Shown here piece after piece: positions 42,692 to 48,496 of a DNA stretch of 48,496 nucleotides (its first letter is position 1; each line of letters opens with the position of its first letter). Source of the stretch: Candidatus Saganbacteria bacterium (GTDB lineage: Bacteria > Margulisbacteria > WOR-1 > O2-12-FULL-45-9). Location of the stretch: the NCBI GenBank assembly GCA_013204645.1, contig JABMSE010000039.1, positions 1 through 48,496 on the forward strand. Reading direction: 5' to 3'. The notes below the pieces were generated by a model. It made no database searches and was not told where the DNA came from. It saw nothing but the letters and a program-made list of their open reading frames with translations. Made by a program: the position numbers and the translations under genes.

Positions 42692-43451
42692 CTCTGCTCT
42701 TTTTCTTGTTCGCTATGAAGCTATTTCGCCAAGAACCTTCTTTCTGATACTGGGTTAAAGTCCAATCCGGATTAAACTTAAGCCATTCACTACAGGCTCT
42801 TTGCTCTCCCAGGCTCGGATCTCCCTTGTAACAATACCAATCGTCAAAAATGATCACGGTTCCATCCACCAACAGAGGGGTTACAAACGCTAAAACCTGC
42901 TTTGCAGATTCATATAAATCACAATCTATGTGTACAATAGAAGCCTTTTTTATATTGTGCTTTTTTACTAGATTAGCGTTAAGAGTGTCTTTAAACCAAC
43001 CTGGTACAATTACTGTTCGATTTTGAAGTATACCCTGTCGTGCTATATTTTTTTTAAAATCTTCTTGTGAATGAGAAAATTTTCCTTCAACGAAATCATG
43101 CGAAAGACAATCTACTCCTGTAGGTTTCGGAAGACCTTGAAAAGAATCAAAAGCAAAGAACCTCATTTTTCTCCACGATTTACTTCTTTCAATACAATCT
43201 TGTTCTGTATTCCAAAAACTCGGCGTATACGCGTTATGAAAAGCTTCTTCGAGGGCTCTAAATGCAGAAATAAACGTACTACCACTAGCTGATCCAAATT
43301 CTAAGTAATCGCCCTCTATCATATTTGATGCAACAAAAGCTGCAGCTTTATAAATTATACTGTTTTGAGGCGGTGGTATAATAAATCTACCCATTTTCGA
43401 CCTTATAGGATCAATCATTCTTTTCAATGCCTTCTTTACTTTGGTCTTCAC
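42681..43451 (-). CDS. TylF/macrocin-type O-methyltransferase
   Basis: The start is GTG, with AAGGAGG seven bases upstream. The SAM-binding motif is GDYLEFGSASGSTFISAF; metal and sugar-site motifs are FFAFDSFQGLP, VHIDCDLYESAKQVL and IIFDDWYCYKGDPSLGE. This matches the metal-dependent sugar O-methyltransferases typified by TylF and MycE. It is 256 residues long, full length. The neighbouring RmlC/RmlD-like genes suggest a deoxy or modified heptose acceptor. Confidence 0.88.
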   Translation of the reverse strand: MKTKVKKALKRMIDPIRSKMGRFIIPPPQNSIIYKAAAFVASNMIEGDYLEFGSASGSTFISAFRALEEAFHNAYTPSFWNTEQDCIERSKSWRKMRFFAFDSFQGLPKPTGVDCLSHDFVEGKFSHSQEDFKKNIARQGILQNRTVIVPGWFKDTLNANLVKKHNIKKASIVHIDCDLYESAKQVLAFVTPLLVDGTVIIFDDWYCYKGDPSLGEQRACSEWLKFNPDWTLTQYQKEGSWRNSFIANKKKSRDGS

Positions 43452-43467
43452 ATTACATCCTCCTTAA

Positions 43468-44460
43468 TTAAAATACGCTCTGGTCATAATAAGTGATACG
43501 CGTGCCATTTGCATCAAAGGCAAAAGGCATCTCATAAAGATCAGAGAGACTTTGTCTCACCGCTTCTTGGTTTTGCGGTTCAACATAAAAAAGAAAAAAA
43601 CCTCCACCACCTGCGCCCAAAAGCTTACCCCCCACCGCTCCCGCTTTTCTTGCTTTTTCATAATATCCATCTATTTTCGAAGAAGAAATAACATGCGCTA
43701 TGCTCCGTTTCAACGTCCAAGCCTCATGGAGGAGCTTCCCGAATCTGTGCGGGTTCTTGCCCGATGAGATGACCTCACGCAGCGGTCCTACCAGATTTTT
43801 CATCTGCCTAAGCACATCCATTTTATCTGGCGTATTTTTCTTTTGGACACCCAATACTTCACTGGCATCTCGCTTTAGACCAGTATAAAAAAGCATTAAA
43901 TTTTTCTCCAATTGCGCTTTAACCTGTGGATTATAAAAAACAGCTTCGCCCGAAACTCTGCCATCGGTGTGAAATGTGAAAACATTGAAATCTCCGTATG
44001 AGGCAGCATAATGATCCTGAGCCCCCATAGTACGTCCCAAGATATCAACTTCAATTTTTGCAGCTAATGAAGCCAATGTTCCCTTGGTTACCATTTGGCC
44101 CAACAAGGCAAACAAAGCGTGTAAAAGACCCACGGCAAAACAGCTAGAAGACCCAAGGCCCGTACTAGCTGGCACATCAGAAAAAGTAGAAATTTCTATC
44201 GGAAAATCAATTTTAAGAAGTTTCAAGGCTTCGCGTACTATGGGATGCTGGATTTCTTCTACATCATTACACAATTCTACCTGGCTCCAATTGATACGGA
44301 ATTTATGTTCCACAATACCCATTTGTCTTTTAACTGCTACATAGAGATATTTATCTATGGTTGTACTAAGAACCTGCCCCTCTTCTACTGAATAAAACGA
44401 TCTTAAATCGGTTCCTCCGCCAACAAAACTAATACGAAAAGGTGTGCGAGATATAATCAT
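43468..44460 (-). CDS. hddA: GHMP kinase, D-glycero-D-manno-heptose 7-phosphate kinase type
   Basis: The N-terminal motif RTPFRISFVGGGTDLRSFY and the GHMP ATP-binding loop PASTGLGSSSCFAVGLLHAL are typical of HddA/FKP-type sugar kinases, and GAVGGKLLGAGGGGFFLFYV is the third GHMP motif. HddA phosphorylates heptose-7-phosphate at C1 (alpha) on the GDP-heptose path. The HddC-GmhB fusion in the same locus supplies the next two steps, which supports this assignment over fucokinase or galactokinase. It overlaps the upstream glycosyltransferase gene by 4 nt. Confidence 0.88.
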   Translation of the reverse strand: MIISRTPFRISFVGGGTDLRSFYSVEEGQVLSTTIDKYLYVAVKRQMGIVEHKFRINWSQVELCNDVEEIQHPIVREALKLLKIDFPIEISTFSDVPASTGLGSSSCFAVGLLHALFALLGQMVTKGTLASLAAKIEVDILGRTMGAQDHYAASYGDFNVFTFHTDGRVSGEAVFYNPQVKAQLEKNLMLFYTGLKRDASEVLGVQKKNTPDKMDVLRQMKNLVGPLREVISSGKNPHRFGKLLHEAWTLKRSIAHVISSSKIDGYYEKARKAGAVGGKLLGAGGGGFFLFYVEPQNQEAVRQSLSDLYEMPFAFDANGTRITYYDQSVF

Positions 44461-45407
44461 ATTTTGACCCGCAATCTCAACAATTTATATCTAATGTTGT
44501 TCCCCCTACCCTTGGCAAGATCAAATGCTTTTAATGAAGGGAAAATCCAGGTGCATAAATATCCAACAAAACACCTAAAACTCCTCCAATGCAACAATAA
44601 ATATTCTCTTGCTTTTACAACATTGCCCTCATTCCACGCTTCAAGAGCAAAATCATACTGGCAATTCGCCTTTAAACAACTAATTTCTTTTTCATAAGCA
44701 TCTTCAATCCCTGGTAATTCTTGGCACAAGCGATCTAAAATAATCATTGCCTCCCGAGAAAAAAGAAACCTGCAGCTAGCGGTATCGCCGGATCCCACTC
44801 TTCGTTTGGCCAAAGGAAGATCTACATAATCAAATTCATGATGATATGCACACCGCAATAAAACCTCATAATCCTCACTGGCACAAAAATTCTCATTTTC
44901 ATAAAGATAGGGGGGGGATTCAAGAAACTTTTTGCGATATACCAGCGTAGCGCTGGTTGTGAAATTTCCACGCAACATTTCAGCAAAAACCCTTCCTCTT
45001 TTGGGATTAACTATTTTAAAAGAGCTAAATAGAGGCCCGCTGTCATTAAAATAAATTGCATCACAAAAAACCACACTGACTCTTGGGTTTGATTCAAAAA
45101 GCGGGATTTGTCGCTCAAGTTTTTCAGGCAACCACAGATCATCCACATCTAAAATGGCAACATAATCCCCCCGCGCTTCGGAAAAAGCTTTATTTCTGGC
45201 GACCGTAATAGGAACTGTCTGCTCGCTCTTAAAATATTTGACTTTTTCTCCGTAACTTTTCGCTATTTTAGCACTTTTGTCTGTACTGCAATTATCCCAA
45301 AAAATAATCTCCCAATCCTTATAGGTTTGAGCAAAAACACTATCCAGTGCCTCCCTTAAATACTTTTCCCCATTAAAACAGTTCATTACTACGCTAACTT
45401 TAGACAT
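44457..45407 (-). CDS. Glycosyltransferase family 2
   Basis: The track start (45434) is only 2 nt from a TATAAT box and would lie at or before the transcription start. The ATG at 45407 gives the family's normal opening MSKVSVVMNCFNGEKYL and is preceded by GGAGGGG, so it is preferred. The GT-A core has DWEIIFWDNCSTDKSAKIA, YVAILDVDDLWLPEKLE (D-x-D) and ASEDYEVLLRCAYH. Within the gene, ESPPY is encoded by a run of eight C, a potential slippage site. Downstream come hddA and the methyltransferase genes. Confidence 0.88.
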   Translation of the reverse strand: MSKVSVVMNCFNGEKYLREALDSVFAQTYKDWEIIFWDNCSTDKSAKIAKSYGEKVKYFKSEQTVPITVARNKAFSEARGDYVAILDVDDLWLPEKLERQIPLFESNPRVSVVFCDAIYFNDSGPLFSSFKIVNPKRGRVFAEMLRGNFTTSATLVYRKKFLESPPYLYENENFCASEDYEVLLRCAYHHEFDYVDLPLAKRRVGSGDTASCRFLFSREAMIILDRLCQELPGIEDAYEKEISCLKANCQYDFALEAWNEGNVVKAREYLLLHWRSFRCFVGYLCTWIFPSLKAFDLAKGRGNNIRYKLLRLRVKI

Positions 45408-45436
45408 AATTATTAGAACCCCTCCAATTTTCATAT

Positions 45437-45445
45437 ATTATATCA
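45437..45445 (-). promoter_or_regulatory. Extended -10 promoter inside the polysaccharide locus
   Basis: The minus strand reads TGATATAAT, a perfect extended -10 box, in the gap between the Wzy-like gene and the GT2 gene. It would start a transcript about 23 nt before the ATG at 45407, downstream enough to include GGAGGGG. It may define a second transcription unit from the GT2 gene onward. No -35 element is obvious. Confidence 0.5.
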
Positions 45446-45495
45446 TAAAAATTGGTACTGTTCTCCTCTTTAAAAAACCAAAAAGTCTCTAGCTT

Positions 45496-46785
45496 CTAAT
45501 CTGGAGCCGCACAAATCTGCGCTTCTTTCTTCCCTTTTATTATTTCGCTCTTCTCTCCTTCGCATCTGCAAATTTCATTGGCTTTTAAAAACAAAAGTGT
45601 CGCCAACATCAGCACGTTTACATTCAAAACCATTGCCGCATGAAAAAGACAAACAACAGCCGTTAAAACTACCAGCGAATATACTCGCAATTGAGTGTTT
45701 TGAAACCTGTGGAGCGAGAAAATTGACCACAGCATTCTCTTATACAACAGATACGCCGGGACTATCCCATAAACCAAGATAATATTCATCAAATCCACAT
45801 GGGACGGCACTCCAGAAGGAGGAGACCACCTCCATCGGCCGATGAGGAAGGACAAAACCTGTCTTGGATCAGATAAAGAAAAGCCAAAAAAGGCATTGTA
45901 ATAGCGCGGATCGGCCAAAAGGGTAAGCATCCGTCGATAGACCCATGACATAACCTTATAGTTAGCTATCAGGCCCACAACGGCAACAATCAGCAATATG
46001 GGAACAACAAATTTCCTCTGCACAAATAACTCGTAAAATAAAATGGAAACAACAAAGGCGACAATAGCTGTAGTTGAAAAAGTTTGCACCAACAAAAAAA
46101 CCGAGACAGCCGCTAAGAGAAAATAAAGGATTTTTCTGCGCTCCCTAAATAAAACATAAAAAAACGTAGCGGTCATGGCTAAAATGGTCGGCATTACTAA
46201 TATATGCGCCAGATAACCCCCTGTACGTATGCCAACGGAATAGCGATAATCCTGGAAATGCGCCAAGGCTTTTGAATTTAGCATCAACAAATAGGAACCA
46301 ATTTGTGCGGTATTTGGAGCAGTAAATGGCAAGCCGAAATTAGCCGGTAATATAACCATGTTTTCGATTAACATATAACAGGTGGAAAAAAAGAAGAAAG
46401 AAAAAACCACCTTAAAAAAATACCTATTATTAATTTGAGAATATTTACTAAACAAAATTGGGAAGAAAAACAACAATAAAGTGTATTGGAGCATAGCCGT
46501 ATCACGCCGAAAAAGCGCCACCACCAAACCAAAGCAACCAAACACTAAAAGTATTTTGCCCAGCTTGGAAGGAGCCCGAATTTTATTGACCAAAATATTC
46601 AACAATAGAAAAGAAAAGGTGAAAAAAGCATAAACCGATATAAAAAAGGCCGAAAGATATCCTCCGGCTAAAAGAGATAACAAGAAAGCAACTACTCCCT
46701 TAAAAGGATAGAAAACCACTAGACAAAAAGATAGATGCAAGACTAATTGGGCAAATTTACTTTCTTTTCTAGATTTTAAATTCAT
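45496..46785 (-). CDS. O-antigen polymerase/ligase-like membrane protein (Wzy/WaaL type)
   Basis: The 429-residue protein is almost wholly hydrophobic, with about ten to twelve membrane segments (for example VVFYPFKGVVAFLLSLLAGG, ILLIVAVVGLIANYKV and VLTAVVCLFHAAMVLNVNVL). A large loop lies between residues ~285 and 345 (RMLTLLADPRYYNAFFGFS, LIGRWRWSPPSGVPSHVD), and the SHVD/H-x-x-x-x-x-x-x-G pattern is typical of Wzy_C proteins. It probably polymerises repeat units or ligates them to lipid A core. It overlaps the KdsB-like stop by 4 nt. Confidence 0.82.
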   Translation of the reverse strand: MNLKSRKESKFAQLVLHLSFCLVVFYPFKGVVAFLLSLLAGGYLSAFFISVYAFFTFSFLLLNILVNKIRAPSKLGKILLVFGCFGLVVALFRRDTAMLQYTLLLFFFPILFSKYSQINNRYFFKVVFSFFFFSTCYMLIENMVILPANFGLPFTAPNTAQIGSYLLMLNSKALAHFQDYRYSVGIRTGGYLAHILVMPTILAMTATFFYVLFRERRKILYFLLAAVSVFLLVQTFSTTAIVAFVVSILFYELFVQRKFVVPILLIVAVVGLIANYKVMSWVYRRMLTLLADPRYYNAFFGFSLSDPRQVLSFLIGRWRWSPPSGVPSHVDLMNIILVYGIVPAYLLYKRMLWSIFSLHRFQNTQLRVYSLVVLTAVVCLFHAAMVLNVNVLMLATLLFLKANEICRCEGEKSEIIKGKKEAQICAAPD

Positions 46786-47570
46786 AGATATAATTTAGAT
46801 AAAGGGTCAGTTCTCATGTATTCTTCAACCTCTTTTAAATCAGTTGAGGTATCCACGCTATAAGTGTGAAATTTGGTTTTTACCATCTTGACCTTATACC
46901 CGTGCTCCAACACCCTTAACATGTCGATTGATTCGGCAATCTCAAGAGGGGTAGCAGCTAAATCATTAAACTTTATCAAGAAATCTCGGCGAAAAGGAAT
47001 AACACATACTTGCTTGAACATGGGAGCATTATTGACCCCTTTTTTTAAAGATGGTATCGGTTCTCTAGAAAAATAAAGGGCAAATCCTTGGGCGTCTACC
47101 ACTACTTTGATTTCATTTCGGTCTTCTGCTTCCTCTTGGCTTTTCAAAGGGGACATCAAATTAGAAACCAATATTTCACAATCTTCCAATAATGGTTTTA
47201 CTGCCTCATCAATCATCTGGGGGGGAAGCATGGGTTCATCCCCCTGAATCATTACCACCAGATCCATTTTTCGCTGAAGCTCTGCCTCAACCTTCTGCAA
47301 GCATTCTGCAGCACGATCTGAAGCCCGCTCATGAGTGTTAGAAGTCATAATAACTTTGCCGCCAATTAAATGAATATAATCGGCAATTTCTCGATCACAG
47401 GTAGCGACATAGACATCATTTAGTTTTTTGCTCATTTTACTTCTAAAATACACATGCCCCACCATGGGAACTCCCAGGATTTTTGCTAAAGGTTTTCCTG
47501 GAAAACGCGTTGAAGCCATGCGGGCCGGGATAATACCAATTATATGGGGGGCCTTTTTAGAATTTTCCAT
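46782..47570 (-). CDS. kdsB: KdsB-like CMP-sugar synthetase
   Basis: The protein activates a 3-deoxy-octulosonate-type sugar with CTP, as KdsB does for KDO. Motifs are IGIIPARMASTRFPGKPLAKI, VMIQGDEPMLPP and YFSREPIPSLK with VNNAPMFKQVCVIPFRRDFL. The usual H-x-SGTDR loop reads HERASDRAAE, so the substrate may be a variant such as an amino- or related octulosonate. The track start (47576) is a TTG; the ATG at 47570 has GGGGAG eight bases upstream and is preferred. It is coupled to the dehydrogenase gene upstream. Confidence 0.87.
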   Translation of the reverse strand: MENSKKAPHIIGIIPARMASTRFPGKPLAKILGVPMVGHVYFRSKMSKKLNDVYVATCDREIADYIHLIGGKVIMTSNTHERASDRAAECLQKVEAELQRKMDLVVMIQGDEPMLPPQMIDEAVKPLLEDCEILVSNLMSPLKSQEEAEDRNEIKVVVDAQGFALYFSREPIPSLKKGVNNAPMFKQVCVIPFRRDFLIKFNDLAATPLEIAESIDMLRVLEHGYKVKMVKTKFHTYSVDTSTDLKEVEEYMRTDPLSKLYL

Positions 47571-47572
47571 TC

Positions 47573-48496
47573 TCAAGTCTCCCCTATTTTAATAATGGCC
47601 TTGGCAACTTTCCCCTCTTTTTGCTTGGCCCAAGCCAGTGCATAATCTTTGAGAGGAAAAATATCTCTGGCCAAACCTTCAAATTCAAGCGTGGAATGAT
47701 TTTTTATCGCCGCCAAAAAGTCTTCCCTTGAACTACCAAGCGAACCAATTAATGTTTTGTCAAAGCTTACAACCGACTCAAAATTAAAATCTAAACTTGC
47801 ATAGGGTAATCCCAAAAGGAGAAGCTTGGCCCCAGCTTTAGTCTCAGAAAGTGCCTGCTTTAAAACCTCAACTTGCCCGGTTGCTTCAACAATGTAATCA
47901 AAATCTCCCAATCCTCTAATTTGAGTGTTTCCTTTAATGCGCTTATTTTTTATGTTCGCAACTCTTAATTCATTCTTATCAAAGACTACTACGCTATGCC
48001 CTCTCCCACACATGATCTGGGCACACAAATTACCAATCGTGCCATAGCCTAGGATTGCCACTTTTTTAAATGTTCCGTTATCTCCAGCAACTAGTTTTCC
48101 AATCCCTTTAAGAGACACAGCCAAGGGTTCAATCAAACAAGCCAGAGAAAGTTGTGTGTGCGCTGGGAGGCAATGAACAAAACGCTCTGGCATCGTCAGA
48201 TATTTAGAATAGGCCCCATCAAAATTTAGAACCCCCAATTCTTTTCTTTGTTGACACCTAAGGGGCATATCCCTTAAGCAATAATCACATTCCCCACATC
48301 CTAAAATACACTCCCCAACCACTTTATCCCCGATCTTTAACCTCTCCACCCTGCTTCCTTTGGCAGCTACCACACCGGAAAATTCATGGCCCGGGACAAT
48401 AGGATATTTTGCCCAGCCGGACTTATAATAATCCAACCCCCCCGCCGCCACTTCTAAATCAGTTGAACAAACTCCAACATAACACACTCTTATCAA
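47573..48496 (-). CDS. Zinc-dependent medium-chain alcohol dehydrogenase, 5'-partial
   Basis: The frame is open to the window edge; the track's first residue is a TTG, and family members begin about 25-30 residues earlier, so the true start is outside. The catalytic zinc site is visible as VGVCSTDLE and PGHEFSGVV, the structural zinc loop as CILGCGECDYCLRDMPLRC, and the NAD(P) site as VAILGYGTIGNLCAQIM. It probably oxidises or reduces a polyol or sugar derivative linked to the KdsB-like pathway. The exact substrate is unknown. Its TGA stop lies three bases before the preferred kdsB ATG. Confidence 0.88.
   Translation of the reverse strand: MIRVCYVGVCSTDLEVAAGGLDYYKSGWAKYPIVPGHEFSGVVAAKGSRVERLKIGDKVVGECILGCGECDYCLRDMPLRCQQRKELGVLNFDGAYSKYLTMPERFVHCLPAHTQLSLACLIEPLAVSLKGIGKLVAGDNGTFKKVAILGYGTIGNLCAQIMCGRGHSVVVFDKNELRVANIKNKRIKGNTQIRGLGDFDYIVEATGQVEVLKQALSETKAGAKLLLLGLPYASLDFNFESVVSFDKTLIGSLGSSREDFLAAIKNHSTLEFEGLARDIFPLKDYALAWAKQKEGKVAKAIIKIGET

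Overview
The window looks like a chromosomal segment of a moderately AT-rich, diderm (LPS-type) bacterium. The diderm call rests on two outer-membrane beta-barrel-like proteins, a Wza/Wzz-type export pair, a KdsB-like cytidylyltransferase and heptose activation genes. One outer-membrane-type protein carries three C-terminal SLH repeats. SLH tethering of the outer membrane is typical of cyanobacteria-related, Deinococcus-like and Thermotogae-like diderms. Together with the short uncultured-genome-style repeats, this makes a candidate lineage such as Margulisbacteria/Saganbacteria plausible, but no marker in the window fixes the taxonomy.

Region 1 (1-11570, + strand) is the unusual part: an unbroken run of twelve genes, the first cut by the window edge. 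All eleven complete members begin with the same roughly 70-residue N-terminal domain. It has the form M-x-x-x-KLIAF[N/D/E], then LPT-x-x-x-LL, then an [R/Q]-x-AG[V/I/L/F][P/A] motif and a short helix. I know of no family with this signature. The domain is fused to different C-terminal modules: an FGE-sulfatase/C-type-lectin fold lacking cysteines, two WD40 propellers, HEAT repeats, and (in the other genes) a second unrecognised beta-rich module ending in a dFNLR-x-II-type helix. Eight of the eleven junctions are the same 8-nt stop/start overlap (ATGCTTAA, ATGCTTGA or ATGATTAA), so the array looks translationally coupled and built by tandem duplication. No signal peptides are present, so the proteins are probably cytoplasmic. 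This array is the best candidate for an undescribed system.

Region 2 (11571-20195) holds REP-like palindromes, coaE on the - strand, a roughly 150-bp palindromic element, and three + strand envelope genes: a beta-barrel protein, a FlgD-Ig-type surface protein and a PorV-like protein with SLH repeats. The comEA-comEC pair for DNA uptake converges on them from the - strand. Region 3 (20196-23588, - strand) is rpsO-pnp followed by a small lytic transglycosylase, with a VanZ-like gene upstream.

Region 4 (23598-48496, all - strand) is a large surface-polysaccharide locus. It contains a zinc-dependent dehydrogenase (cut by the window edge), a KdsB-like enzyme, a Wzy/ligase-type membrane protein, several GT2 and GT4 glycosyltransferases, HddA, an HddC-GmhB fusion, RmlC/RmlD-like and NAD-epimerase sugar-modifying enzymes, four methyltransferases, a WbpA-like UDP-sugar dehydrogenase, an AsnB-type amidotransferase, a carbamoyltransferase, a YdcF-like protein, Wzz and a six-SLBB Wza-like exporter. 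Together they suggest synthesis and export of a glycan containing modified heptose and uronic acid. One glycosyltransferase is a frameshifted remnant. No tRNA, rRNA, CRISPR array, integrase or transposase gene was seen, and no gene-free stretch exceeds 300 bases.
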